DNA of 64,000 bases. It comes from Patagioenas fasciata (lineage: Eukaryota; Chordata; Aves; Columbiformes; Columbidae). The position numbers and the translations under genes are program-made. Shown in pieces: positions 35,860 through 51,128 of the stretch. The stretch is from the NCBI RefSeq assembly GCF_037038585.1, contig NC_092520.1:63260001-63324000 (forward strand), written 5' to 3'. Each line of letters starts with the position of its first letter. Within the stretch, counting starts at the first letter, position 1. A model generated the notes under the pieces. The model made no database searches. It had not been told where the DNA came from and worked only from the letters and a program-made list of their open reading frames with translations.

Positions 35860-38800
35860 CTTGTTGGTGTTTTGGCGTGTAGTTTGTTGTCACATCTGTG
35901 TTTTGTGGCTCGACGTTGAAGGTCTTGGTACAGGTGGAGGATGCTCCTCAGATAGGTTGCGTGAGCAAAGGCAAGAGGCTGGCAGAAAACTCTGGGAGTG
36001 TGTCTTGTCTGTTGCGACTCTGTTTCTTTGCCTCAGCTCATGGGGAGTGGAGGGTAAACTTCAGACTGAGTACCTGAAATTACCTCCCTCCCCCTCCTCT
36101 CCATCAGTGTATGGTTTTAAATTGTTGGTAGCTTTGATAGACTTGAGCTCTGAGTGGTGTTTAAAAAAAAGTGCATGCAGACACAGGGATGTAAAAATGC
36201 TGATTTGAGGGGTCTATTTACTTGTAAGATGCAGACTTGATCAGTCTCACCAACTCTGAGTTGAGAGATTGCTTCAGGATTTAGTTTAATATTGACTAGT
36301 CTTCCTGGCTGGGGTAGTACTAAAGCCCCTCATCAGAGTGCCTGGGGAGATGGAGCGTGAGATGTGGTAGCAGGTCAAAACTATGCCATTACTTGCGGAT
36401 TCCCATTGCAGGGAGGACCAGAGGACAGACCCTGTCTTGGTGGCAAGTCGGTAGCAGCTTTGAATGGTTTTTTTTTTTTTACAGTGAAAGGCTCTGTAAT
36501 CCAGAATCTGCAAACTCCACTCTTTTTAACCAAAATAAGGAATGGATTAATACCACGTGTATTGTTCTCCCTATAAACTTTCCCAAGGCTTCAGGAAAGT
36601 TTTAAAAAAACAAACCAGAACGTACCCTAGGCAGATATAAAGTAAATGAGCATGTAAAGTGCAAAGACTTAGAATGGAGATTATTTTCTAAGTAACATTG
36701 AAGTTAGATCTGTACCATATGCAAAGCTGTCTTGAGGCAGTTGCATAGGTTTTTATTCATTTTTAACAGTGAAATTACATGCTTAACAAAAGGAACTTTT
36801 AAAGGCACAGTGGTAACTGACAGTCAAAGCAATATATGTCATTATCCAATTAGTACACACAAGTGTGTTTTTATTATTCACTTAACATACCTCTGTGTTT
36901 GGCTCTCAGAAATACAATGTTTCACTTCTCAAAGTGTTTTAAGACTGGTATGTGTTTTAATGCTGTAATTGGAGTAATATATTTGCACATTACATGTATT
37001 TATATCTTTGTTGCTCATTGGATTATCTCTGTTTAGAAGAAAATTTTTAAACTGAAAAATTGTTTTTGTGTGTAAATGCTGGTTAGACACAATGTAGCAT
37101 ACACTCAATTCTGATTTTCTTCACAACTGGAAAATCTGCTTTATGTTGCATCTGGAGTTGAATTGAGATGAATAATATTGCTTTGTGTTTAAAAGAATGA
37201 TAATACAATGTTTTCAAGTGCATTTGAATGAAATGTATGTTAGCATATAATAGAGCATTTGTTGGTACTTGCTAATCTGACAACAGAGGATCTATTCAGT
37301 AGAACCACCCTTTTTGTTTTGTTGAAAAATAAACTATCTACCAATGTGTTGTTGGTATTTGTTTCATTGGGAGACTGGTTAACTGACAAATGTGGTGGTG
37401 ATTTTAGTTTTGTAATTATAGGCTTAGCAGAGTTGTGGTACGTTGTATTATCAGAGTTGTCTAGGAGCAAAGATTTAGGTTGCAGTTGGACAGTGCTGTT
37501 ATCCTAGTGCCAAATAGGTATCACAAGTTTTCCAAATAATCCGTCTTGTCTACAGCTTTCAAAAGAACAGTTTTGCTTCTCTTGCTGTATTTAGGTAAGA
37601 TTTGGTGAACATGTTTGAAGTGTGGTATGTTTCCTAATGTTTCTTATACTGGATTCATCTTTGTCGTGGAAATGCACGCTTTGTTCTGGGATTCGTGCAA
37701 AAAGGATGCTTCACTTAGGTACACGGTGCTCTAATGAAGCTCTGGTATGTGCATAAACCTCCATGAAGGCAAACTCAGCCTTCAAATGTCACTAAGGTTA
37801 GATATTTCCCATACTGATGGCACCAGAGTGCGACAGCTGCATACTAAGGGAAGTATAAGCTTTCTGTGAGAGAACTGCTGTTGCATCTCATGTCCAAGTA
37901 CTACTCTGTTATTTGACAGTATTACGAATTATGAAAAATCACCCAATAGTGAATCACTCTAAGACCTCCAAACTCATCTCTTGGTGCCTATATTAGACTA
38001 TAAGGAAATGTGATGTGTAACAATGTTAACTTTATGTACCACTGTACCTCACAAAAGTAGGTATTTTCAATTGCAGTTAGAATTTTCAAGTTCACAGATG
38101 AACACATTTCCACTTTAAGCAGTCATAGATTACACACTCATATTACAGCACACAAAGTTGTCCACTATTGGCCAAGTTGGTTGAATAATGTACTGTACAT
38201 TTCCCTCGAAATTTTAAGTATCTGCTGATGCTGGAGCATAAATTCTTTACTGAGTACAGTTTTCTCTACAGATGTAAAGCAAACAAGTTGATCATAATTA
38301 TCATGCCATAAAAAGCAAGTTCCAGCCGTTGCAGACAATAAGGTAATGGAAAACCCTGAAACTCTGTAGTCAAAAAAAACCATTGATATGATCAGTTTTG
38401 GCATATTGTACCTAATGAAAGCATCCTAAGACTGGGAAAAAAGCTGACCTTTAACAAGGTAAACAAGGTGAATTAAGACCCAAGATTAGTGTAAATAGGA
38501 GAACTTTTAAATGTATTTTTGCACATCTACTTTCTCTGTACTAACTGTGTTTAAAATTTTCAGCCTTGCTTTTCAGGTAGTTTGTGATCACTTTGACTGG
38601 GTTTGCATCTAGTGATTTTTTCTTAAAAAAAAGAGTATTCAGTGAAGTCATACCTGGATAATTTATTCATATTGGAATTCTTATGTTAGAAAAGATCTGA
38701 TGACTTTTGTGTGTGTAAAAATAATACTTAAGAAGAAATATGTATTACAGGATCCTTTTCAATAATCGTGGTAATGGAGGTCACAAACAGTAACCCACAT

Positions 38801-41800
38801 CATTTGGATGAAGGCCTGTCTGTAGAGTGTTGTTTAATGGATCTTCTTACTTTTATTCTTCTAATTCTTCTGTTTGCTGAACCTTTAGTAGATTTTGGTA
38901 AAATGTTGTACTTCTTTATGTAGATTGCATAGAAAAAAGGTCAGAGCAGCATCAAGTTTCAATACTTTCATGTCTCTCTCTACTTCAATCCTTGAAAACT
39001 AAAAACTTGTATACGGGTGACTTTATTTTCTACTAAAATACAAGATTAGTAGATTCCAATTTTTATTGCCTTCTCAACTTTCAATGCAGTCTGCCTTATC
39101 AGTGTACTTGAATCCATGTGGTGCATATAAAATGAAAAGCTTCAAGTATTTTTATTAAGACATTCAAGGAAGATCTCTGTAAACAAGGCTTTGCTTTCCA
39201 ATGCTCAGGCTTTGAATTGTCAGCTGCTATAAACACGCTTGTAATTCCTCATTCTGAAATGCTGCCAGGAAAAAGAGCAGGTCTCTAAGGTGTGTGATGC
39301 TATTTAATACCAATATCTTGCCTTGAAATAGCAATCTTCTACTTTATTAGTAGAGCTGGTCCCTCAAGTTTTCTCCGCGCGTTTGTTGCCTGATGGTAAT
39401 GTTATTTTACGGTGTAATTCAGCTCATTTTACTAAGACTGTTCTTAAAGAAGGTTAAAACAATGTCTTTCTGCTTTGAGACTCTCAAATATAGTATGAGT
39501 AAATAAAAAGAAAACATTTTGCAGGCAGGTGGGTTACTTAAGGGGCTTCAGGAGCTGAAAGAAAGTAGGAGACCCACTTTAGTAGCCTTTAGGGGTTCAA
39601 AACGGGCTAGAAATAAGCAGGGAAATATTAATTAAACAGTGAGCTGAAACAAAATGGCTCTAATTTGCTGTTACAAATGGGAAACCAAGGTCTTAACTTT
39701 CCACTGTCTAGTACTTCACACTTTCTCTGGTGGTTCCAGAAAGCAGGTAAAAAATGGAGGTGTTGTAATTCAAAGGCCAGGGCATCCTCCAGGTTAGATT
39801 ACAAAACTGGGGTTCGGATGGAGGAAGTGGTGGCACAGCAAGTTTCTGGGGCCACAGACAGCCCCACAACACTAGTGGTGTAAATGTAAGAAAAGTGCTC
39901 ACTCCAGCGGTAAGGAGTTTTATTAATAAAACACTTTGCACAGCTGTGAAGAATCAGGCTCAGATATTTAAGGAAGTAATTTTTTGGTTAAATGAGCTCT
40001 CAAAATATTTCCAGTACCATCTCTGAAGGCACTGGTCAGAGAGAATAGAGGTTGCAAAATCCAACCAAGAGTTATTTGGTGTATTGAGTATGTACAGCGC
40101 TGAGGGGAGGAAATAGAAATAGGCAGTTCTTTGGAATCTGAAGAAGACTCCCACATAGCATGAAACAGTAATTTTTTTTAACTAAATTTACTTGTGCCTT
40201 TGTGATATACCGTTGTGGGGTTTTTGTTGTTTTTGTTTTATTTTTTTCTTCATTGTCCATGGAATTTCTTTTCCTCACTGGTTTTCTTACTTTGCCGCAA
40301 AATAATTTAGTCTTCTTTTAGTTTCAACTTATCATTGCTAAAAGCACTGGTCCTGATTTCCCCATAGCATTCATTCACTTACAAATCTCTGTAACTAATT
40401 TGAAATCACATCTGTATCAGTGTGAAAGTGATGGGAAACCGGGTCTGTTCTCAGAGTAAAATGCTAGCTTTATAAAAGTTTTTCAGATCATCTTTTTTAT
40501 TGTCAAATTTAAAAGTATTGAAGCTGAACAACTTTTCTGTTTTGCTCCTCAAGCCAGCTGTATTTGCCCGTGTTAAGGTAGTCTATAAAAAATTGTGTTC
40601 CTGCAGCCACACTGAAGCCAACAAAATAGGAGCCATGTCAGAATAGCTGGGCCAAGAATTAATTGATGCATTCAATACATAGTACCATAGCAAAAGGACA
40701 ACTTAAGATCAATCATTATTCAAAGTGTTATGGGTCATCATCTTCATGGTCTAGGCTTGATAGCACATCTGAAGTATTAAACAGCCATCCACAGACACTT
40801 AAATAGCTTTTTTCCGTACACTACTTACATTGAAGGAAGAACAGAGCTTATACTTCTACCAATCAGCAAAGACATAAAACTTACAGAGATTTACAAAAAC
40901 GTAATTTCAGTCTCCCTGCAGAATGAAACATCCAGCTGCAAAGTATTTGTAAAGTACATCAAATACTTCATATCACATAGCAGCTAGTAAAACATCTTGA
41001 TTTTGAGAGCTGATCTCCAATGTCACTTTGAAGCTGGTCTTAATCTTTCATCAAGGCCTTTCATAGAAGTTTTAAACCATACTGGAAATGTGAAAATGTT
41101 GCTTTTGAATCATATTGAAAATGTGACATTGTGTTGCTTTAATTAAAATTTTTAACAAAATCAATACAAACATGCCAATAAATGTTAAAGGATAAAATGA
41201 CATTGGATTCTACACTTGCTTTATTAGGCTGTGTCACAAATACGTAAAGTGGGTAATGGACTACTGAGTAACAATTCATAAGCTTACATAACTGTACAGA
41301 AACCATTAAAATAGTTCAAAAGTTTGTGAGAAGACACACTGTGATGAGTTTTTAAAATGAATTTAATAGTTTTAACAGATCTTCAAACCAGAACAGTAAT
41401 TTGAATGAGACTCTACTGCCTGTTATCTTGAACAGAACATTGCAGTACTAAAACGCAACTAATACTCTGCTTAGTCTAATAGAATAAGAACATGAGACTT
41501 GAGCTACCCAGAATTACAGGTATGGATCAGAGACTTTGACACTGCAAAGTCAAAAAAATTGCATTGACATTGCATCCTTGTCGATCTTGAAGTTTGACGC
41601 AGATGTTCTGGGTTGGCTGGATATAGAAAGCGGTTCAGTTGATACAGATCTCTAATCTAGTGGGAAACTCGTCATTTAAGGTCAAGTTTGAGGAGACAAT
41701 TTTTTATCTTTTATTTGCTACAAAAGCACGTTTTGCTGAAGATTCTGCCTCAATATCTCAATGCTAAGTTAATCCAGAACAGACCAGCATTTTTGTGGTA

Positions 41801-44800
41801 CTAAGTGGAAAAAAATATTCAACTTTGTAAATGTTTGGATTTTTATCCTCCTGAAAAACAGTGCTTGAGTCAACTTTTTGATGTCAACCTACTCCAGAGT
41901 AGCACCAGTGCATCACCTTATAGAAATTCTGTCTGGTTGGTGATTTGTAATGAGACCTGTATGAGTTGGAGAAAGATGGCATTGATCCTCTTTCAGTATG
42001 CTTCTCAATGTTGAATGCAGAGCTTAGAAAGATGATCTTTGCAGTTATTTTTAAAGCTAAAAACAAAGTATTCAATTTAGTGGGGGAGCTTACTATTTGG
42101 AACACTGAATTCCCATTGTCCTTAGAGATCAAACTTTTGTGTGTGTCAAGGCTGCCTTGGATGGCAGCGCAGCAAAAGGAAAAGTATTGTTCAAAGAAGC
42201 CAAGTGTCTTTAAGCTGCAGGAGTCTGTGGTTTCAAAATAATTGTCTGCCTGAAAGTGGGAGTGTAGCTGTGTACAGAGAACCTGAACCAAAGGACACAT
42301 ACATTGATGAAAGTCTGCTGACAGTTTCATCCAGAAGCTGGCAATGCTGTACAATCTGTGAACTTTTACAAACTTACAAACTTCCCGTCATATTCTAGAG
42401 AACACATCTTTTGATGGCATTCCACATCACTCTGTGGATGTGCTGGGTGTTTCTAAAGGCTGTCTCTACCTGGCAGGGGCAGACGTGTTCAAACAGAATA
42501 CTCTTCATTGCTTTATTCATCATATCAACGTATGGTAGGTAGTGAAGACTTCGGCAGGTAGTGACATCTTATCACTGTACAGTTTGTGACTTGGATCTGG
42601 CACTGGAAAGGATAAGGAAATTCCAAAATACCACTGAGTAGAGCATGAAAGACTGGGCTTTATAACACAGGGAGGGGATGTGTCAGCTCTGTTTGTGATA
42701 GATTGGCTGTTTTCAATTTCCGCATAACTGGGAGGGGGTGGTAGTTGCTGTACAAAACTGTCAGAGAATGAAATCCTTGCATTAGCGGATTTATCTCTGA
42801 AGAGAGCATTAGGCTTGTTGTTTGGAAGGATGGATCTAACCGTATCTTTTGTGTTGTAAAAATATATGTGAATCTAAAGCCTATGAGCTCTTTTCCTATT
42901 TTATCATGGAAAGTCACCAGTGACTATTTTCCTAGGTAATGTTGACAAACAGAAATACTTTGAGACTAACTGGTCACAAGGGATAGCCCATGGCACAATC
43001 ATACATGGTAATAATTTATAGTTGCTCTCATTTTAGACTGGATATGACTTAGAAAATGAAAGATAGAAAGATATTTGTTCAGTTACTAAGCTCTAGCATT
43101 GGTCACGTGCTGTAGTGACTCTGTTATCTGGAAATTACATTTCTATTCTAAATGTTCGGGGGGCATTACGTGTCCCATGATTTCCATTTTGTGAGAGGGA
43201 GAAATATCTTCCAGCTTTATCCAATAATGTGTCTCTCAGTAGACAAACAGCTAATGCCTTATGCTCCATTGAAGCTGATTGTCAAAAGCAGCAATGAGAG
43301 CTTGCCAGGTCCTTTTGGTAGCGTGTCAAGCGGATGCTGACCTTGTGTGGCAGTGACATTGCATCATCTTTTGTGTTTAGGGTGGGTAGAGGAGACTGGT
43401 TGGCTGCACAGGAATTATTATTTCTGAGGAGGCTGACACAAGCATGGGTTGTGCAGAACACTGTGGTGTGCTCCCCTCCTCACTAACACCCTCCCCACAC
43501 AGGACCTGCCCTGTGGCATATGGAGGGAAGCTACTGCTAATTTAGTTTGTGCTGGATCCTTAAATTAAGAGAAGATTATGCTGTCAGGTCTTACGTCTTT
43601 TTAATATTGAAGAAGAAAAGGAAAGCACTGAGTATCTCTCTTTTCCTGCCTGAATTTCACTCTAGGGAAAGGAAAAGCCACTAAGCTTATAGAATCTGGT
43701 CAAAAGAGAAGTGATCGTCTCTCTGAATCAGGACTATCTCCTTTTCCCTCGCTGTCTCTTCTGTTGCTGTCTTTACTGTGTTTGCTGGCAAGGAAGTTTT
43801 GGGATCCTTTAATCTCCACAGAGATTAGCTTCTTTTGATGCTCTAGCTTCTTGCTTTTAGCAAAGAAGGAGGACAAATCTCTACATTGTTTTTCTCTCCT
43901 TTAAATCCTGCTAAGTCTTTCTAAGCCCTTAGGCTATTGGCAATCTTGAACCACTCAGAACTCACACTATCATCTCTAACCTGCTAGGAAGATGCTGCAA
44001 TTTGGGGCTCTGCAGTCACACCGGCAGGGCATCTTTATTTTCTTTGATGTATTTGTGGGCATGACCTTCTGGAGTGTCTTCAGCTGCTCATTGATAGTGA
44101 GAGCTTTTCCATGTTACTGACTTTTACCCTCAACAAGGATGGAGCTCTGCAAAAGCTGGTTCCTGACTTGTACAGGGCCATGAACCTGTGAGGTACCAGG
44201 TTCGGGATGTTTAGCTTATTGACCTGACACAACGGCCTTTGTTTCAATGCAGTTACAGGTTAAGCATGCCCACTTTGGGCTCATATTAAGATGCTATTAA
44301 GGCTGGAGCACAATTTAGTACTTAAAGTAAACACTAAGCATGTTTCAGTGGATACATCTGCTAGATCTGCTGGCACACAGGACTTTGAAGTAAGTTCAAA
44401 TAAGAAAGGTGATGTATTAGATTAGCTAATATTCAGTTGAATGAACAAAGCAAATGAATGGGTTATCTGCAGAAAGTTTAACAGATAAGTTGTTTGTCAT
44501 GTGATATCTGTCAGAAATTGATCACTTGGGCAAAATCTCTAAATTACTAGTCCTGCAATACTTTCTTTAAGCATGCTTTTCACAAAATATGTGTCTAAAC
44601 ATGAGAAGCATCTTTGGATTTCTGTCAAGCCGCACAGCAGGCACAACACAAGGCCCGCAGAAGCAATGGGAAAGTTATGTTTTCCCCATATGCCTATTTT
44701 CACTTTTTAGTAAGAGATACATGTTATTCCCTAAACACTGTGAGGACTTAAATACAGATGAGGATGAACTTAGTCTCAAAACAGCAACCTGCTGGTGATG

Positions 44801-47575
44801 CCAGTAAAAATGTTGTGCTCATTTGGAACTCAGGAACATAGGAGGGATTGTGAATGAGTATGTGAGTATTACTGGATTCCAGCACCAACACGCATGTATG
44901 TGACACACTCAGGTAAAGACGTGGTCTCCAATATTTTGTTGCCTGTCAGTCTTCTTGCTCATTACTGATCTTCTCCTGACCCTGGGTTACCATGTTACCA
45001 TGTGGTTTGTGAAGCATCTGTGGATACTTATTCTGTGACTAACACGGAGAATATGTTGAGAGCTGATAAACTTATTTAAGATACCTATACAAGAAAGACA
45101 AGATTAAAACTTTAGAATTGTTTTTCAGGTAATAATCTTGCCATTTGTACTAACTGAAGTATGTAAATAGAGTATCCTAACTGAAGTATCATATCCTTGG
45201 AGGTTTCATGTTATGTCAGTAACTTCCTTTTGCTTCATTGAGGAGTAAAACCTGCTCATCTCTCTTTATTGACTAGTGTGCATTGATCAATGAAATATGT
45301 TTTCTCCAATGAACCATGTAATCAAAAACACCTGATGCAAACAGCTAAAAGGCACAAACTTGCATATCTCCTGGCTTGCTCTTGACTGAGCCTGGGTGCT
45401 CTAGTGACTCTCTGCTTTCGAAATAAAATGGATTTGGGCAAGTGACTCCCACCAGATTTATTCTGAAGACACTATCAGAAGGAGTATCTACATGTCATTT
45501 TCCTCTGTAGGCTAAGTAGTATTGCCATGTTTTCACATATATTAATCCGACAGGGCTAACTTTTCAACCATTTCTCTACGAAGGCAGCAGAAAGGTTGCT
45601 CACTGAGGACTGCTGAACTGAAACTTTCTTTTCGATCATAAGTCCTTAATTTCTTTTCTGCAAATGCAATGTGTCGTAAAGATTAGTAAGCCATCCATAG
45701 ATTTCTCTCAGGTATCAGTCCCTCTTTTATACAAAAGGTTTCTCTCAGTCATTCTTATGGGAAGTCTCCTTGCCATCACTTGGTAGCATATGAGCAGTTC
45801 GATGCACAAAGTGGAGTTCACCTACAAGCAAAACAATTGTCTCCAGATGTGGAGGATTTTCAAAATATAGCACCATAGACAAAATCCTATGAACCCATGA
45901 GTTGTCACCCCTTGCTGAGGCTAATGCAATGGGACATTCCATGCATATGGGACTTTTAAAAAGTACAGCAAGAAATCTGCTCCAAAACTCTTCAGTAACA
46001 AATGGCAATTGTAGGCATTCACAATCAGGCTGCTGCACATGCCTATCCTGGGACTAATCTTAAAAACTGAGACTCAAACTGATGAATGGAAATTATCATA
46101 AATATTTCACAGAAATACTGTAGATGGAAGGAATATCATAATCAAGATTGGGTTATGACCATGTTCTCATGTTCTTTATTTTCCATTTAATAGAGCAAGT
46201 TTGAAAGTTGATAAATAGGGAGTTATACATCCAGTATAGAACTTCCATGCAACTCTATGAATTAAAATTTTAATAACATTTACATAAAAGATTGATACAA
46301 CCCTTAGCACTGTGCTGCTGAGGCTATCCAGTCAGTTGCTCGTGTGTGTGGGAAGACAGAGCTCTGCAGGCTCCCCTGCTATCTCCAAGTGCTTGTACTG
46401 CTTTTGCGTGTGGTTAGAGAAATGGTTTTAGGGCTCATGAAGGGTCATCGGCTGATTTTAATAAGAAAGGAAGCTTGAAACTTGTGTAGTGCTGAAGAAA
46501 GGGATCAGATGGAGCACATTTTATTGTAAGACTGATCCCCTGGTTAACTACTGCTCCTTCTAGCTTTTCACAGCTTTTTATGGTGTTGGAAGACTGTTTC
46601 ACCTGCTTTCAGGTTGAAGTGAGACTCTACTAGATTGTCTGCCCTGTTCTTTCACAAAATGGACCAAATCCTCTCCACTCCTGAGTTTTCAAGCTGAACT
46701 CTTTAGAGACATCTAAGGCCTCATTTTTCATTTTCTACTTTGTTCTCTGCTTTCCTGGTAGACTTGTCAGAGATTGGGTGATTGACTAGGATTCAGTCTT
46801 GGAGGATACTGATTGCACAGGAGTGGACTGCATGGAAAAAGAGGAAAAAGCAACATGCAAGCAGTGTTATTCCATTTTTGAGGCATCGAAGGTAAAACCA
46901 TAGAAGGCTTAACTAAAGATAAAAATGAAGGCTGTGCTGAGATGCCATCTGTGTTCCCAGAACTAGAAGAGCTTGGACAATATGTTATTTAATGCGCTAA
47001 ATTCTATATGCCTTGAAGCTTTGATGCAATGAGTCCCTCTTTGTGGATTTTGATAATATTTGAGTTGAATGTTTGCTGTTGAGGACTGTCTGAAAAGCAA
47101 TTTGGGTAGTAAGCCACTGTGTGGGGTCCTCAGAGAGATGGCAGGCAGGTAGTCCCATGGGAATCCAAGATGCGAGAACGCCAGCACAGTGACTGAGTAT
47201 GTAGCTACACACAATGTCCTAATGTGAGAAAGTGTTGGACTGATCTGTATGAGCATGAGGCCAACAGATTTATTGCCTAGATGGTCTGGGAGGGTCCAGC
47301 AAACTAGGAACCTGATGGAGGGTGAAAACCATTAGAAAGGCAACTTGACACTGTGATACTTAAACCTCCATGGCTCGCTTCTGTCCCATGCCCGGCTTCA
47401 CAGTGGAAAAGTGAGGTTTGCAAGGATTGTTTAGAACTCTAGAGGTTATTGGGATCCTGACTCCTGTTGTCTGTGTTTTTCTGAGAGGAGTTTGTTTAGA
47501 AATGCAATGCTGAGGTTGGTCTGAGATAAGAAACCTTAGAAATCTTTCTATAGCTGACATGTTGTGATTTGTATC
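35860..47575. other. Long unique AT-rich stretch, exon-poor
   Basis: Nearly 12 kb without a recognisable transposon and without a convincing exon. It is strongly AT-rich with short homopolymer runs (for example near 36466 and 40210-40250). Open frames such as 41884-42354 (minus, 156 codons) and 45745-46038 (minus, 97 codons) overlap frames on the other strand and have no domains I recognise. If the CpG cluster is a promoter, this would be its first intron, or a gene desert otherwise. Confidence 0.5.
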
Positions 47576-47584
47576 TGAGGAAAT

Positions 47585-47840
47585 GCCTGATACAGCTCTG
47601 TGCTCAGCCTCTCCTCATATGGTAGATGATCCAAGCCTTTTGTCATCTTTGTGACTCTTTTCTGCACTCACTGCAGTAAGTCCATGTCTTTCTTGCACTG
47701 GGGAGCCCAGCACTAGACCCAACATATCAAATGTGTCCCTTTGGTGTGAGGCAGAGGGGAAGGATCACCTGCCATTAGCTGCTGACAACACTTTACCTAG
47801 TGCAGCCCAGGATGTGAATATTTTCTCATTTCCTGAAGAA
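47585..47840 (-). mobile_element. Old CR1 LINE internal fragment, minus strand
   Basis: Contains CTCAGCCTCTCCTCATATGG, then CTTGCACTGGGGAGCCCAGC and further right GAGGGGAAGGATCACCTG and GCAGCCCAGGATG. In this order these correspond to the CR1 region upstream of the 3' end, read in reverse. Many substitutions and no 3' terminus indicate an older, internally broken copy. The 84-codon frame from 47733 lies mostly in this repeat and is not a gene. Confidence 0.8.
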
Positions 47841-50735
47841 ACAATGATCCTGAACCACTGTTTCACCACTTGCCAGTGGGTGAAATATTTTCATCACTAC
47901 AATGAAGTGAGGCTTCAAAAGCTCTTGTACTCTGCTGCTGCTCCAGGTGCATACAGCTATGCAAGCCTGTGTACAGATGCTTATTAGTGTTAGGTGCAAA
48001 TATTACAATAAAGTGAATGCAGTGAGCTTAGGCTGTAAAGTGTGCTAAAAGCAGAAAGCTGGCTATCTTTCACTGTTTATACACAGTAAGGCATGAGTGC
48101 AAGCTATGTCAGTGTGTAGCAGCTGCATCTTGTGGGTTACCTCAGACGCCTCTGTGTGGTAGAGAAGCCAGTGATTTTGATTTTCACTTTCCTGTGCTGA
48201 TTTTGTACTAGTGAAACTTCCAGGAAATCAATGGAGTTACCTGAGTGTGAATCACGGAACAACAGGTTGCTCAGTTGGCTCCTTAGTTCCCACTGAAAGC
48301 ATCTTTCAAGATCCAATGCTGTCAGCATTGTAGGACTGAGGGGCTATGTTCAGTCTACCTTACCTCTTTAAATTAAGTCTAAGCACTTGTTATTACTTGT
48401 AAGGCTATCTTGGACACAGGGACATCAAAGCCAGTTTCGAATTCACCAGAACATGGATAGCAGTCCAGCTGCGGTAATGAGGCCAGATATGTGAAAGAAA
48501 AATGACCTCCAAGTAGATGTATACTAAGACTGTTATGCTGGGAAACTGTGAAACAAAGCCAGTATTTATTTGTGAAACAGATCTTGACTCTATTGGCAGT
48601 GTTTTGCGACTTCTGGTGAAAAACTGGAATATGCAGCTAATTTACAATCATGTGATGAAGAGCAATATTTTGAAAGTTGTTTGGCAGTGCTTTGAACTCT
48701 TAAAGGACATAAACAAAGCAACATTTGAAAAAAAATCAGACAGGACTCTTCTGTTTTTGCCATCATTAGGATGTGTTTGAATCCATTCCAGCCTTGCCTC
48801 TCAGGCATTACAGGCTTTTACATTTAGTTACAGATCTAAAGGCTTTTGAAAGACTTTGCATTTTATCAAAATAAAATATACACAACAGACATGGGCACAT
48901 AACAATATCCAAGCGACACTGAGGAGTAACCTGCTGATGTTCCTCAGTGTCTATAAAATACTGAACCCTCAGATCATGCGACAGTAGTATTTCCTCAAAG
49001 CACAGCATGGGCAGCTGCTGGCTTCCAGGGAGCATCCAATGGAGGATGCCCATCTCTATACTTATAGAGAGGTTGTTCATACAGTTTGGACCCAATAAAT
49101 CGTGCTGAACTTTTCACAGACCTTTAGAAAGGCCAATTGCGGTTTGGAGATCCATTGTGGATGTTGTTGTGGTGATAAGCAACCAAGAAGACAGATCTTA
49201 GCCCACAAAACAAGTGGACTGCACATAAGGGAAAGACAGGACGAAACAGGAAAGTGGGAATGAATGAAAGCTTAGAATAGCAATGAATTTTACAGGAAAC
49301 CAAAGTCTTCAGCTCATATTTTGCCCAGTCAACGTCAGAAGGGAGCAGATGGTCCAACTTTAAAATGGCGCTGTGTCTGCATAAACAGACATCCCCTCAA
49401 ATAAAAGCTTGGAAGGACAGCAATGGTGTGTTCGGGGTAGCAGAGAGACTATAGCAGAGTTCACATGATCTCACCAAAGCCTAATAGGGTAGGAGGGTAA
49501 TTCAGCTGCAATCCTGTAATAATAACTCCAGTATCTCCAATGTGAAAGAGAGACAGAGGTGTTCAGCATTGCTTAAAATCAGGAGGCATTTTGTTAGTAA
49601 AATGGTATTTATGTTAAAAAAGTAAACATATTAAAGACCATGAGTTGTTGCTGTTCCATGGTGTTAGGGCTATGTCAGTCCATCAGATATACTGATGAGG
49701 AATCTCACAGCACCACTATGACACAGTTAAGTATTGTTCTCTTTATAAGCAAAAAAAATAACAAAAATGAGCTTAATACCTCGGCTAAGCAGAGCACTTG
49801 GAAAACGCATGAATGGTGAAGTAGACTCATTGACTTGAACAATACTGCTTTTTCTTAAAGTTACATAGGGATGTAAGTGCCTTGCTGAATTGAGAGCCTA
49901 AGGGTAGGGATTAGAACTTGTGTTTTCTTGGCTCTCTGCCTGAGCAAAATTGGTTATGCCACACCGATCCTGAAACACAACGTCTGTTTATATTATTTGC
50001 AGAGTGCTGTGGGGAAATGAAAGCTAGTAAGGCATAATTTTATTTGTGTGCTTTGAAATATTATATTATTATGTATTTCTTGTTGCACTGTAATGAAGCT
50101 CTGATTTTCATATTAAAATTAATAAAATGAAAATAACATGAATGCAATATTCCTGCTGAATACACATTGACTAGAGAATGTTTTCATATTATTCCACAGG
50201 CATATTTATGACAGCCTATTCAACTCTATCTTGAGAAGGCTGCAGGTCCAAAGGAACTTTAATATTTTCTTACCCAGTTACAACAGAATTCATACACAAT
50301 CCACATTTGAATACCACTTTTAAACTAAGCAGTAATAGAATAAGTTCCATTGTAACGATGTATAAGCATTTTTAGACTGTTGCCAGCCTATAAAGGAGTA
50401 TTTATGAAAGCAATGACACTAACTGGAAAGAAATAATCTGCTGAAGTACAACTTATATTTTGTAACTAGCAGTCCTTTGTTTTATCATGGATGCTGAGCA
50501 GAGAAAAAAGCATCACAGCTTTGATCGAGGTTGAGGCAAGTATGTAAAATTCATTCAGATGTGTCTTTGTTACTTGGACATCTCAACCTAGCAAGGACTG
50601 AGTAGTTTGCAATAAATAGTATCAGTGCTCTGTAAGACCTGGCAAACATACATTCTGCATTCAGAAGGGTGGTGGTTTTTAAGTTCTGGTTGTCTGTAAT
50701 CACTGGTTTATCCTGATGAATTCAGGGATCGGGGA
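47841..50735. other. Unique AT-rich sequence
   Basis: No repeat, RNA or convincing coding feature. The plus frame 48517-48780 (87 codons) has a varied peptide, but no splice or promoter context and no family I recognise. Confidence 0.55.
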
Positions 50736-51128
50736 TTCAAAGAGTCGTAGAATAGTTCGCATTGGAATGGACCTTCAAAGGTCATCTAGTCCAATCTCCC
50801 TGCAATGAGCAGGGACATCTGCAACTGGATCAGGTTGCTCAGCGCCCTGTCCAGCCTGGCCTGGAATGTCTCCAGGGATGGGGCATCCACCACTTCTCTG
50901 GGCAACCTGGGCCAGCTTTTTACCACCCGCACTGTGAAAAATTTCTTCCTCATGTCTAGCCTGAATCTCCCCTCCTTTAGTTTAAAACCATTACCTCTTG
51001 TCCTATTGTAACAAGCCCTGCTAAAAAAATCTGTCCCCCTCTTTCTTACAGGCCCCTTTTAAGTACTGAAAGACCACAATACGTTCTCCAGGTTGAACTT
51101 TCCCAACTCTGTCAGCCTTTGTTGGTTC
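50736..51128 (-). mobile_element. CR1 LINE 3' end, minus strand
   Basis: About 390 bases of reverse-oriented CR1. The terminus AGAGTCGTAGAATAG is followed by CATTGGAATGGACCTTCAAA and GGTCATCTAGTCCAATC, then CTGTCCAGCCTGGCCTGGAA, CCACCACTTCTCTGGGCAAC and ACTGTGAAAAATTTCTTCC. It belongs to a different CR1 subfamily from the 25.5-kb copy, because the region after the terminus differs (it includes CAGCGCCCTGTCCAGCC). 5'-truncated, no intact frame. Confidence 0.92.

Noticed and set aside
41884-42354. 156-codon minus-strand frame as a gene
   Set aside because: Plus-strand frames overlap it along its whole length, no domain is recognisable, and no splice or promoter context supports it.
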